A DNA stretch of 64,000 nucleotides from Macrobrachium rosenbergii (GCF_040412425.1 NC_089789.1:30811106-30875105); one strand, 5' to 3'. Counted from the stretch's first letter, positions 38,897 through 53,008 are shown. A program made the numbers and translations. The notes: generated from the letters alone by a model not told the origin.

Positions 38897-40785
38897 AATC
38901 GACCATCGTTAAGACGGACTAATAGGGGGTCAGGGTGTCCGTCTTAGCCGATAGTCCTGCTTTAACTTAAAAATTTTATATATATACCTATAAATATATT
39001 GTATTTCATTACTTTTATAGAGTATGAATAATAAACCAATGTACAAACCATCTGAATTAAAGCTCATGGTAAAAGATGAAAAATAAAGAATAAAACATGA
39101 TCAAAATGATACAATTCAGCCACATATTTAGATGCCTAGGCCAAGACATGAATGCATAATTGTTAAGTAAAATGAAGTGGAGTCTCTAAAATGAAAAGTA
39201 AAATAATGAAATTTAGATTACAGGCACACAATCCTTTACCCGAAATCTTCGGGGCCAGACGTGCTTTGGTTTTTGGAATTTTTTGGATTTCGGAACTGTG
39301 GGGTCAGGAGCACAATCAAACATCACTATCACAGCAAAAACATTTTTTCCCTTTTTTTTCAAGTTTTTTTCACGTTAGTTTTTTATTCATTATAGTTTAT
39401 TTCTATTTGTATTAATATACTGTTCAATAAATGTGAGATAATTAAGATCATTAGTAATAAAATAGTGGGACAATAAGACCATGAGTTCACTGACACATTT
39501 GTTTTCAACAAAACCATTCCGTAAAATACAAAAATATACATGATCAAAATAATTGCAATTCAACTTGCGAATTTTAACGATAAGTAAGACTATGAAATAC
39601 ATTTCATCATATAGATCTTGGAGAGGTTGTTTTTATGGTTACTAATGTCGTCATCAGTTTGCGTAGTAAATCTGAGGCGGTCCAGAATAGGATTCATAAG
39701 TGATGACGCATCACCACGACAGACTGTTGTGGATTTTCATACCACTACATTAAAGCTAAAATTATTGTTGAATTCTTGTTTTCATGAAGAAATAACTATA
39801 TAAAGCAAATTATTGAGTAATTTTTGCTATCTGCAGTCAAATAATTACCATCAGGGCAACGTTCAAACTTAGTGCCGTCATGACGTATGTCTATAAATAG
39901 AACAGAAACAGAAGGCTGTCATTGGCTAGCAGATCTCCATGGCAACCAGCCAGCCAATCAGGTTTTAGCTGTATTCTGTATGAGAAGAATGCTTTGCTCA
40001 GAGAAGCTCACGTTGACATAAGTGCGTGTGCTTTGAATACAATAAGTAGTTTTTAATAGTGTATGTATTTTACTGATCACATGAAGAATAGAATGAATGC
40101 CTTCTTATTATTTTGAGTGCAAAATTATTGGTTCAGAGATTCTTCAGCAACAAAATTTTTTGGCTTCAGAAGATATTTACTAACGCTGCTGCACTGACAT
40201 ACCTTTAGAGCAAAATTATTCTCTTTAATCTCTCGAGGATAGAATTACGCTGCATAGATGGAACTGGCAATTTTCTCTCTCTCTCTCTCATGTCATTTGC
40301 CACGTAAACACCAGTATTGTTCAGTGACTCAGCTTTTGTCTTTGTAAACTTTACCTTTGTCATGTCTTTTCTTTCCTAAAAAACAAGCAAAGCATCATAC
40401 TGTAGCTACCAGTCAGGCAGCAGATAGGTAAAACTGTTAATACTCAGTGATAGGCTACGATACTTCCTACACTTCCAGACAATAGCGTTTCTTAATGACG
40501 GTACATACCGTGCGCAAGTTAAGTTGGTTACGAGTTAAAAGAATCTCAGTTTAATACAGTATAAATACAGAACAGTCTACTGTATATAAAATCAAAATAT
40601 AAATGAAAAGCTTTTTATTTACCTTTGTTAAATGAAAAGGAAAATGGTACGAGACGTGCGGAGGAACAGTAACTATCTTAAATCATGGTCGAACATTGCA
40701 TATTTTAAATTGGCTGACCCCCTTCAGTGACCGTCTTATCCGATACCCAGATTAACAAGGTCCAGTTTAATGAAGGTCAACTATA
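38897..40785. mobile_element. Candidate Tigger-like element bounded by ~25-bp inverted ends
   Basis: The left end CAATCGACCATCGTTAAGAC and the right end (complement) TAGTTGACCTTCATTAAACT form imperfect inverted repeats. Next to each, a GGGGGTCAG / CCGTCTTA-CCGATA block occurs, so the subterminal parts also match. A further TIR-like start (ACAATCCTTTACCCGAAATC) lies inside at 39,230. No transposase reading frame is seen. The target TA is clear only on the right. Confidence 0.45.
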
Positions 40786-40968
40786 CATTATTACAATACC
40801 ATCAATACTTCAATTTCACATAAAAAATACATGGAATTAAGCCATTTTGATGGTTTTACAGGAAATATAATATTTGCACAAGAGAAAAATTAATCAGTAA
40901 AAAGTATGCAATGGTGGTGATATCAACACCAGCATGTCAATACAAGCTCATGTAATAATCTTTTAGCT

Positions 40969-40974
40969 TTTATT
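40969..40974 (-). promoter_or_regulatory. Candidate polyadenylation signal for RanGAP1
   Basis: AATAAA on the - strand, about 225 bp past the TAA stop of exon I. The hexamer is common by chance in AT-rich DNA, so this is only supportive. Confidence 0.35.
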
Positions 40975-41197
40975 TAAAAAATAAACCTAAATGTGAACAG
41001 AGCCAAACCACTTTACTAATTAATCAAAAGATAATATTGTTAATTTGTGATATCATCTTCATTTTGAATCATCAAAAACAGGTACTGTACACTGACGGCA
41101 TACTTACTACAGATACTCAAAAGAAAAAAAAATCACAATATGTTTTAGGTACAGTATAACTATTATCAATTTCACAAACATACAACAAAACAATGAC

Positions 41198-41320
41198 TTA
41201 CTTGGACAAGAAAAGTTGCAAAGTCGTTTTTGTTTCTGCTGGAAACATTGGTTGCTTGACTAGATGTGCCACCGCAATTAAACAGCCTTTCAAATCCCAG
41301 TCCAATTTGAATTTCTTATC
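41198..41320 (-). CDS. RanGAP1: RanGAP1 exon I (probable last exon)
   Basis: Acceptor AACTTCAG at the upper end. It encodes [20 protein letters not shown], then [20 protein letters not shown] and an in-frame TAA at 41,198-41,200. It matches human EDKVKAIANLYGPLMALNHM and VQQDYFP, but the last ~20 human residues are absent. The stop overlaps a perfect donor GTAAGT (GT at 41,201-41,200), so the exon could instead end at 41,202 and splice on. An AATAAA on this strand at 40,969-40,974 is consistent with termination here. No convincing further exon was found. Confidence 0.82.
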   Translation of the reverse strand, partial: DKKFKLDWDLKGCLIAVAHLVKQPMFPAETKTTLQLFLSK

Positions 41321-43254
41321 CTGAAGTTTAGAAAAACAATGAAGTATTCATAAACAATTGAACTAAGCTGCATTTCTCACACCATGTAAATAAATCAAGC
41401 TTATAATAATTTGTAAAACACGTAATTTTTTTATTAATGTATCTTCAAAAATTTACCATGGATTCTCCATCTGATGAACTTTCAATGGTAAGACAATGTG
41501 GAATCTACAATTAAGTTTCCACAAAGCGAGTTCATTCAAAGCCTGTTACTCAGTTTCCGCAAAGCAAGTTCATTCAAAGCCTGTTATTATCTACAATAAT
41601 CCTCCAAAAGAGTATTGTAGGCAGTCCTAACGTTTTCTGCAATTTTAACTTTTGTGTTACTCATCTTCTCTATTTTATATAAAAACTCAAACCACAGCTT
41701 TTCAAAAAACTTAAAACACCAATTTACATTTTATGTAAGACCTGTGGCTAAAAGAATGGTAATGGTACTGACTTCAATGACATTCCATGAGTATGCAGCC
41801 CTACAAGAAGCCAATCCCACTTCTTATTTAAAGAGCTGCAAGGTACAGTGCCAAAAATTCAGAATTATGAACTGCATGGTCCCTCTACAACCACAGTATG
41901 CCAATGGAACACTATACTGTACACTTGCTTTCAAAATTTCATATCCAAACCATGTCATTATTCATGGGCTATCAGCAACGACGACACAATGCATCCATGG
42001 TGCTTTTCTCCGCCAACAGTTCCCAATGAGATAGAGGCACACAGAGTATGCAATACTGAATGGGTGTCATTGAACATTTCACAAGGGCCTGGGCAATGGA
42101 ACGTTTGATATTGCTGAGGGAGAAACAAGACAAAAATGATGGGGATATGTCAATTCTTTACAGCAGCCCTAAAATTACACAGCTGTACTGCTTTTTTGTC
42201 TTTGAGCTTTCAACATTTACTTCACTTACAAGATCATTAAAGGTTAACCAGACTATAACTTTACTAACTACCACTTTTAGCTTTCTAAAGGAGCTTTTTC
42301 ATGACAAGTATTTTGTTAGTAAGAAAATATAGTTTTATGTCAAACTGAGCTAAGTCAGGCAGGTCCTCTTAACTATGCAACCCTTTTGGGGTTCTATTCA
42401 TCAATTTCTACATGGGTGTTGTGCACCCTCATAAGAATAGACAAATGAAGAGGACCTGGAAATATTAAGAACTTTACAAGAATGCTCTGTTCTCCATTTC
42501 ACTCACAACTGCAAGTAACCTCCCTATCCTGGACATCCATGTACAGCAGACTTAGACAAGTTATGCTACCAAAGGCTATAAAAACCCTACAGACCTGGGT
42601 CTCTGCCTTAATAGCTCCAGTGAATGTCTAGACAGGTATAAAAGGTCCATGATGGATGCCTTCGTCTGTTGTGCCCTTACAAATTGCTCAATATGAAGAC
42701 ACGCCAAGGATGAGATTAAAAGATCAGATCAAGTACTACTAAATAACAATTTCTCAAGCATCACGGCTAAAGAGCAAAACAAATTTTCATGAACAATTGG
42801 CACAACGAATAAATGACCAACACAAATAATGACCAGCAGTTCCAAAAAACTCTATCAGAGAAATTTTATGCAACAAAAATATCTAGAGGACAAAAAGGCA
42901 GTCAGGAAATAATGAAAATGCCTCCCCTACTACAGAAGAAGATAAGATTAATCATATAATTTTTTATGAGACCATTCAGCTACTTCTCAAGATCAACTCA
43001 GCGCAGTCAGAAATACCACCATTCATGTATGAAGATGACTACTACCAAACTCTCAGAATGTCTCTCCTGTGAACAAAATCATAATAGACATGAAAGAGAA
43101 GCACTAATAAAAAGCACAAAATTATACAACAATATAATACCGTATACTGGAAAAAAGCCAAGTATCATCACAGTACAAGAAGCTGAATTTCTCACCACTA
43201 CCATAGAGGGATATCAGAAATCAGCCAGAACTCTAACCAGTGCCAAACACTGAC

Positions 43255-43337
<83 letters not shown>

Positions 43338-46300
43338 ACATCGGATGTCATCATTTTACCTGTGTAGACAATCATACTGGTCACATCAGTACAGATTACC
43401 CCAGCCAACACCATTGAAAAAGCCAAGAAGATTACAAAGCCTCTAGGACAATCACAGCAGCATCAAAGCCATGACCAAACAAAATTCAGTTCACCAGCTG
43501 ATCGACCATTAATAATAAAATAATGGGGTGAAAAAGAAGAAAACTTCATAATAAACATTTGACTTTTATACTGTTCTTCTTGAAGTGTCCTCCATCGCTC
43601 TTTATACAATTTTTGGTATTTTCACAAAATTTGTCGGTCTTGATCTATTTTCCAAGGTCAACATCACTATCCAAATTTAAATAATTTGTCCTTTACATAT
43701 CAGAAACTAGCAATGTACCTGGTCTTCAAAATCACATGTGGTAAACTTACCTAACATCTGGTAAGTCCTAAATGAACTAAGAATCTGATGTTGTGTCAAA
43801 GTTGTTGATTTTAATGAAACCTGATAGGCAAATATTTTCTTCAAATATTTTGATCAACCTATTATTTTCACGGTTACAGGTCAAAATTTTACTTTTCTCC
43901 AGTTTTACTTGAGCTTGATGGGTTGGTGCCTTGTTGGCTGTGGTTATTATTTAAAAAAACCAACTTTTCCAGGCCATAGCCAAACTTAAAAGGCCTAAAT
44001 TATAGTCTTCTTTGATCTCAAAAAAAACTTGCTAGGTAGGTACAGTCTGTTTCATGATTTAATTTTGGTACATGGTATGGCAGGCCAACGATACATTTGG
44101 CAATTACTTTGTCATTTCACGAATGTGCTTTTTGCAATGTGTTTACATGCTTAACAAATGTTTCACAGGCAGTACTGCCAACAAATACTCATTAATTACA
44201 TTATCCACAGCACTGTGCAATTGCCATGTCACCACTGTTTGCCATGATGAATACTGAGATTCATAAAGCCAACTGCACCCTGAGGTGCGTGATTATTTGT
44301 CATGAATACATTATTCCTTACCTTGATCCTCAGGAGGATCTATCCAAGGGTTATTTTCCCAAAATAATTTTAGTCTTGGCCATTTTTCACATTTACAGGT
44401 AAATTTAACAGCCACAAATTTTTTCTTTCCCTGATCTTGATGAAACAAAACACTTTTTCATATATACGAATAAATATTTGCATACTTACATTATCTAATG
44501 TCAGTGGTAGCTATTTGTCAGAACAGATACAACTGACATCTTGTTGATTTTGTTACTCTACACTAAAATCTAATCCAAAATGACTAACAGACTGATATAC
44601 ATAAAATAAATCATTCCTTAAAAAATGCATATTCCAAATATTTGAATACAATTTAGTAAAATGAAATAACATGTATGTGGTAAACTTACCTCACATTTTA
44701 TAAGTCCTAAATACACTAAGAAGTTATTTACTGCAACTGACATCAGGTCTCCTTTCTGAGCAGCAAGGAAAGCAGCACTGGCTAATTTCTCTGTGACAGC
44801 AAAAACAGCTTCCTCAACCTGCATTAACATAAGCAAAATTAGAAAAAGACACAACCCAAAAGCACAATTAGAAAAAGACACAACCCAAAAAGTTCACTAT
44901 CTAATTAAAACAAAAGGCTCAGAGTAACTATATGATTGGTAGAATGAAAAAAAAAATAAATAAAAATCACTACACCTGTACTCCAAGAGTGAGCCATTTT
45001 GAAATGCAATCCTACACCACGAAATTAATGCCTGTAAACAATACTTTTTCTAAATCGCTGTTCCTGTACAGGTTAGACACTTGAAGATTTTTCTTTTTCT
45101 ATCTTGAGTATTCATCTACTCCCTTTCCTTATCTGTAACTTTTCCCATGATCTGCTGGTCCTTCCCACTGTAGTTGAAATCCTGCTATTTTATATCTGCA
45201 AAGTCTCTGAATGACTGTCCCTTCTTCTTTTCATTACATACTCAAGTCATATCGGTCTATTTTTCTTGCCTCTAAAATTCACATTTAACTTATATTTCCT
45301 AATGTGTGGTTTTTAATGAAGAAACAGTGAATCACATAAGGAAAGCAGTACAAAGAGACCGAAAAGAGAAAACCCCAGAAGAACAGTTGCCTGCTGTTTT
45401 TTATGGACAGGAACTCCCTTTCCAAAAAATAACATCACCCTTCTTTGCCTTGTGCACCACCTTCCACATAAGCCATTGGCTCTCCCAGTTACATGTAAAG
45501 TGAGAGCAAATATAATTTATTTTAAGTTTATTTTGTGCGTACATCTTCTGCATGCAAAGCTTGGTAAATTTGTTTTTAAAGGCTTTTATTTGTTGTATTT
45601 TTGTAGGTTTGGAAGGGATTAATCCAGTTCCCATTATTTCTTATGGAAAAAAAAGTTTTGTTTAAGGACAGCCTTTTGGAACAAATTAAGTCAGTTAACC
45701 AAGGTATGACTGTATTAATGAAAGCCTCACCCAACAGCCTGGTGCTATATTCACGTTTTCTTATATTCCTGACACTTCACCTCCCTTGCTAAATATTGTG
45801 GTCTCATGTCCCTTGACTTTGCATCCCTTTACAATTCCTAGTCAGTTTCTTTGATAAAAATACTTATTCAGTTCTTCTCTAGTCTTTCCATTCTTCTTTC
45901 CTACTGATCTTCCTTTTAATAGTTATTTTTTCTACTGTCATATACATTTCTGATGTATTTTTTTGTTATACTATACTCATCTATTAAACACAATGATCAC
46001 TTTGGCATAAAACCAAATTATTAATTATCAATTTGAACAATTTTCCACTCCATTTCTTCCGGAGTAAGCTCAAGTAACCTGATACCTCTTATATTTTACA
46101 CATAGTCAGAGCATGCTCAACCAGCCTGATAGCTGTGTAATTTACACTCTGAAGTACATCCCATTTTCTTTTCTATACTACTGTACTACTACTACTATTA
46201 CTGTAAGCCTTTTTTCCTATCTTGTCCATTGTCAAATTTTAACATAAGGAGCAACTAACATTTCCTTACTATAAAAGCAGCTTTAAAGAATCAACTTCAG

Positions 46301-47892
46301 CCTAAATTGGATAAAACCTTATTTTCTACAGAAAATCCTTCTATATGTGAACTATTCTGCACTCAGTAATGCACACTAATCTTGAAGTCCTACTATATAG
46401 TTTCTTCTTTGAATAAAAATTACTAAGGGTATCAAAACAGGCTTGTTTCCCAATGGCATAAATTAAAATGCCTGATCAAATTCTTATTTTACATAACATT
46501 AATAAAAGAATTACAACAAATAGATGACTTACTTTTGGATTGTTAAGTGCTGCAAAAGATGAAGTCTTCATGAAAATACTCAAACTCGAAGTTATGAAAG
46601 CTTCATCTGAATCGCCTGCCAATCGGCGAGCTTCTTCCACTAGAAGTGATGGGCCAGCATTTCCTAACCCCAAAAGTCGACTTGCAGTTGGCTGCTCACA
46701 GTACTCAGATGCTGTACACTAAATACAGTAGCAAGAAATACAGGGAAAGATATCAAAACACCATCCTGCTTGTAAACAGACTACTTAACAACATAAAGAA
46801 AACTACTATAAAATCTAATCATATCATTGGTTTGATTTAATTTATCTACAGATGGGGTAGGAATCACAATTAGAATATAAAATTTAGACCAAAGGCCAAG
46901 CGCTGGGATCTATGCGGTCATTCAGTGCCAAAAGGACAACTGAGAGTAAAAAGGTTTTAAAGGTGTAACAGGAGGAAAACCTTGCAGTTGCACCATGAAA
47001 CCAGAGTTAGGAGAGGGTGGAAAGTAAGATGAAAGAAAGAGAATATGAACAAAGATACAGTACACGGAATGAAAGGGGTTGCAGCTAGGGGCCAAAGGGG
47101 CATTACAAAGAACCTTAAGTAATGCCTACTGTGCACCACATAAGGTACACTGACAGCTCTACCCCTCTACAAGAGAACTTGAAATGTGAGTAATCAACAC
47201 TGATTGATCACTAAATGAAGGAAACAGGGTAAATGGCAGAAAACATAGATTCCAGAACATTCCCAGAATAATGTTATACAAATTCCATTATTGCCCTTGA
47301 GGAATGGGCAAGGGAAACAGAACACTGCAAGAGTCTGTTCAGACTGGAAACTAGAAGCAATTTAGGGAGTAAGAACTACTCCAAACCAAAACTGACCCTA
47401 ACCACTGAGCTAGCCTGCCAGCCCATTCCTTACTAGCAAACAGCCCAAGTGTGGCGAGCCATCAACTCATGCATCTTCACATCCCACAAAGCAAAGTGAG
47501 AGCAGAGTGTTCCTCTTTGCTTGGCCTGGTTCCACTAATGCTGTGCTGTAACAACAGCATTATCTAGAAACGTGTTAACTATTCCATGAAACCTGCGGAA
47601 GCAATGCTTCCCACATTCTCAGAACGTTGACTTGCATATGAGGTGAGTTTTATGGTCAGAGAACCCCCTTAACAAAGCAGAGATGTTCTCAACCTTCTTC
47701 AATGCAACTGTAACAATGCATTTTGGGAGGAGGGGCATTTTGGGAGGAGGGATAGGGGCATTTTGGGAGGAGGGAGAGTTCACAGCACTTTCCCTGAGGG
47801 GTTCCTGTTGTCCCAATACCACATTAGCATCTCTGTGACTTGCACCACAAGAGAGTGGCAGACAAGAGTGGGCAGTGGTGCCTCAGAACCAA

Positions 47893-47975
<83 letters not shown>

Positions 47976-50900
47976 ATACTGCCCTAGCATCCCTGAGTCT
48001 GCTATGCTCTATGGACATACCCAGGTACTTGTCTGCTAACTGGGCATGAGATCCAACCCTTTATCCTTTTGCCCTGCTTGTTAAAAGGAAGAGGGGTCCT
48101 TCCCAAGAAGAAGCCCGGGAGAAGACCCATTTACACTTAGTTCTTGGTTCTGGGTTATATTAGTCATTTCTGTTGTGGTAGGGGCAATGACCAATGCCAC
48201 TCTGTCACCCTACATGGATAAAAGGAAGTTGTCTGCTTGACTGCTGGAAGACAGGAACTCTGGTGTGTAGGTCATTATGTTAACCTGACCAAAGTACCAC
48301 AAACAGAATGCAACCACAGCCAGGACAGCTGTCTTTTCTCCTAAGTGGCCCTAACACACACATCAAAAGCCATGAGTTCTCTTCATGAGTGAAAGTACAA
48401 GAGCAGTGAAGCTGATGCTGCTCTCTAAAAAAATTATTACAAGAAATAAACACTTGAAATCATGGTTTCACCAACCAGTATATTTTCTTGCAATACCTGT
48501 ACTGAACTTTGGTCACACTAAACCTTAAAATAACTGAACTTACTAAAGCAACCTGTTAGCATGTGTTAACATGTACGTCATTGATGCACAGATGTTCTGA
48601 GTGAACGCAAAAATTAACCTGGTTATACATCAACAAAGAGGGTACGACAGCTACCCAATCTTCATGGAAGGCATTGGTTAATAAAGCTGCTTGTAAATGT
48701 TAGGAGGTGTTATGTAACGAAATTCTGGTCTGAGATTAACAGGACTACATTCGAACAGAACCTCCCAAACCTAAAAATATTGAAAAATGGAGTCTGTTGC
48801 ATGCCACCAACAACCCAACATCTATTCAGTCTGATGACTGCATGAAAATTATAGGGATGAGGTGGTATTAATTCAACTGCACCTGCCTTGAAGTCAAGAA
48901 AGAGTTAATGCATAAGAGCGAAGCAGTTCGAGATCGCTAACTCTCCCTCCACTTGTGAAATATAATTCAAGGGTCCATAAACTTCCTTAGCTTCTATTGT
49001 CAATTGCTGCATACCAGTTGAAAAGTAGCGTGACTGTGTACTGGTGCATAAGCATATTGCTACCTTACCTGAGCTGAAGTATGTGAGATACGACATGTCT
49101 TGAACCTGTACACAATTGGAGCACACCCAATCTTAAGACCGAACATGTACCTAGCAAACAGGTGGGGATGTTTCACCCAAGCATACTTCAGGGAAGCATA
49201 GAAAGGAGGATTACCTGCACAATGGTCCACAAACCAAGTATGGACAGAACTGCATCACCCCTCACCCCAAACACCTGAGATACATGCAGTCTGAGCGCTT
49301 GCCCAGGTGCATAACTGAACAATCATTGATGCACAGGTTCTACACAGTGTCTCCAAAGCAAAGCAAGCAGAAGAGCTCCGAGAGATCTTTCCTGAAGAGT
49401 GCTCCTATGAGCACATAAGTACCTAGCAGGAAGGTAGCACTGGTTCCTGCTCTATAGCCCCAAGAAGGTAATGAGAGAGGGAGCCCATCATGTTGTCTAA
49501 GTGCAGCTGGTGTGAACACCTTGCACTGTGCCGAACAAAAGGGTTGTGTGTACCTAGGCCTCAGCCCTGTGCATCTCCTCTGGGACACAAGGGGAGGGGG
49601 TGTCCAAAACACCCATAAGTTAAGTATACCTTAGTTTTACCAGACCACTGAGCTGATTAACAGCTCTCCTAGGGCTGGCCCGAAGGATTAGACTTATTTT
49701 ACGTGGCTAAGAAACGACTGGTTACTTAGCAACGGGACCTACAGCTTACTGTGGAATCCGAACCACGTTATAGCGAGAAATGAATTTCTGTCACCAGAAA
49801 TAAATTCCTCTAACTCTTCATCAGCCGGCCGCGGGAATTGAACTCCGGCCCATCGAGTGACAGTCTGAAGCTCAACCGGCTCGGCCAACAAAGGGCTCCA
49901 AACAACCATAAGTGATCAGTCCAGAGACCAAGTGCTTGTCATGCAAGCAAGACAAGCAGACTCCTCTATTGTAACCCCTAAAGATTACACAAGAATGAGC
50001 CTTGTTTCAGCAGCTAGGTATGAGGAACCAATACCCACCCTGCCTGAAGCTAAAACAACAACCTCCAGATGACTGAGAGACTATGCCTTCCTTTTCAAAG
50101 GAAGAGTGCTCATGAGAAACTAGATGGACATCTTATGAGAGGCCTTAGATTCCCCTTCTATCCCTCCTCCCTTAAGGGAGAAGAGAAGAGCAAGTGGAGG
50201 GGGGAAGAGCTCAACAATGGGAGGGAGGTAATGGAAGGACAGAGCTTCCCCTCCAGAGTTGGGATTAGTTTCCACCCTGAAGAGGTTGTGGTCATCTTAC
50301 AACTCCCAGTGGATACAGCCAAAAAGACGACATTTTAAGTGTTGCATCAACAGCACATGAAGCAGGCGACATCATTAGGGGTTGGAGCAGCTCTGGCCTT
50401 AAAGATGATGCATAATAGAATGAGAATGATCCCAACATCCCCTAACACCCTTCACCCTCTCCTCAGAAAGGGGTGAAAAATGGTAAGGAGTCAGAAGGGC
50501 TTGGGTGGATAAGGGAAAGAAATAAACTAACACTTGACTTATACCTTTTCTGCATATTGCCTCCTACCAGCAGCACTCTCCCCTAGAACTTTAACACTAC
50601 TGAAAATGCAAGGAAGATTAATAAAAAAAAATAGTGGGGAATTATGAATATTAAAAAACAGAGGGGAAGAAAGAATTAATCCTTCAAATCTCTACACTAC
50701 AGAAAAATAAAGTGAAAATCTCAGAAAACAAGTTCAACTTAGCAGTCCTCCCATGGCAGTAGCCGAATATATAGTGGCTAGTGTCAGTCAATGATAAAAG
50801 AGGTATTCCCCACTCATCCCGTTAACCACCAGTTAACTACCTTGTTAATAATTCAATGACCGATTCCAGCTGGCACTGAAGATTACTTCTATAAAAAAGA

Positions 50901-52970
50901 TGAGTTTGTATTTCCAAAAAATTCAACCATGATTATCAGTGTCATCTCTGGGCTACCCATGTAGCCTAATCTGCTGAGGTGCCAAAATATAAACAAAAAT
51001 GCTGTAATCATATCTTCCCAAGATACAAATACACAAATCCACCCATGCAACTCAAGTTATTCATACGAATAAGCAATGTGGATGACCTACTTTGTAATTG
51101 TAAAATTGTGTTAACTGGTAACACCATATAAAACAATTAATTGCCATAAGCACAAAATAACAACTTAGGGTGGCTCCTCTCTGTATAACCTTAGTTAATA
51201 AGTGATTAATGGCAAAGCACAGCAAAATTTTACATTTATACAATAATATATGTTGGATGAACACTTCTACATGTAAGGCTGAATTTCTACAATGTACCGC
51301 TACAACATACCTTCACAGGCTGCACCTGATCTTGATTTCTCAACAAAGGACTCACTCCAGACTCCTCTACTTCCTGCACATCATCATCCTGGTCCTCCTC
51401 ATCCTCCTCATCTTCGTCTTCATCATCATCATCATCTTCTTCTTCACTGTCAGGCTCTTCATTGTTTTCAAGACTGTCTAAAGCTTCTAGACGGCCAATG
51501 TCCTTTAAGGCCTTTATCAAACTTTCTTGACCTTTTTCTCCTGAATCAACAGAAGACAATGTTTTTCTTTACAAAATCTTTTCCTATTATTTATGCTTAA
51601 CAGATCTTCATTAAACTGGCTAACTTTTCATTATCACATTCTAATCTTTATTTTCTGACCACGTTATACATGTTTTTTCTAACAATTCATTTTATTTTAT
51701 TTTGTAAAATTATAATTACAGCTCACACAATATCATAACAGATAAGAACTAAAATCAGTAACAATTTCTGGGTATATTTGTTGTAAAATATTTACGAGAT
51801 TTACTGAGATGGGGAAATGCAGTAACTTTTTGTGAGGTATACATGTTTTTTCTAATATTTCTTTGCATTTTTCTTTGCAAAATTACAATTATAGCTGATA
51901 TACTATCATACAAGATAAGAACTGAAACTATCAGCAATCCCGGGTATATTTATTAGCAAACCTAATAAAAAGACATCCTGGAGAGGCAGTGCATTCTCTT
52001 CTGAAATCTCAAGGCATACTAATTGATGTCTCTCCAGAGCTGAGCTAAATACTTGCTGTAAGTCATTTATTGCCCATTAAAGTGCTATGAACATTTTTCC
52101 CGCTAAATTCATCCATACCAAATAGCGCATATTAATACTCATATGAGGGTTCCCGTCCATTAAGGATTAATAAGTAAACAGATGCCTGAATGTCAAACTC
52201 ACTTCCAATCGGATTCTCTATCAACGAAACAACAATAAACAATCTCTGTTATGCCAACGATATGGTTCTGATTTCCCCAAAAGTGCAGTCTCCAGCAACT
52301 AATCGACACCTCACGCAGATATGCAGAGGATTTTGATATCCTATACAACAAAACCAAGACCCAGTGCATGTCGCTGCTCCCGAGATCGCTAAAGTATATT
52401 GCAGAACCACAAATTTTCCTCAGAAATCGTCGTCTGGAATTTGTACATGAATTTCCAGGGCCACTTTATCACAGACAACCTAGAAGATATGGCAGACATA
52501 GAACAGAGGCGTCATAAACTATGTGCAAGGAGGTTTGCCTTTTGCTACAGAGATACGAAATGGTGCTCTTCTGCTCGTACTGTATATACGGGTGTTCCCT
52601 TTGGACAAACTACAGCCGAGAGGCCATGAGACGTCTCACCATTGTATACAACATTCTGAGATGCCTCACCAACTCGCCCTGTTACCACTGCCACGCAGAT
52701 GTTCATAGAAAACCACCTGGATAATTTAAAAATCATTATTAGGCGAGCAATGTCTGGTCTGATCACCCGACTGGGAAACAGCAGCAGCAATTTGCTTATA
52801 CAATGAATCCTAAGCAATGGGGCAAGAAGATCTAAAATGTGAGAAAGATGGGATAATGAGGCATCCGTTCCATAAATGGCTTTATCTTCCTTCACACAGG
52901 GTGGCCTGAGTTGCTGTGTATACTTATTCTCTATTTTCGAAATTTATTAAAGTGTCATCTGCAGACTCTG

Positions 52971-53008
<38 letters not shown>

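Larger units (their letters stand above)
47200..50540. other. Microsatellite-poor, GC-richer intron block of unknown origin
   Basis: Apart from a (GA)n and a tRNA SINE, this part of the intron between exons F and G has balanced composition, unlike its AT-rich neighbours, and looks like inserted non-genic DNA. Contains GGCATTTTGGGAGGAGG repeated three times (47,717-47,775). The longest open frames (49,340-49,612 and 48,905-49,126, - strand) are unrecognised. Confidence 0.35.

Noticed and set aside
41654..42332. Overlapping + strand frames of 86-126 codons
   Set aside because: They lie in an intron antisense to RanGAP1. No similarity is recognised and no frame is kept.
51292..51600. Plus-strand Pro/His/Leu-rich frame
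   Set aside because: It is the complement of the RanGAP1 acidic exon.
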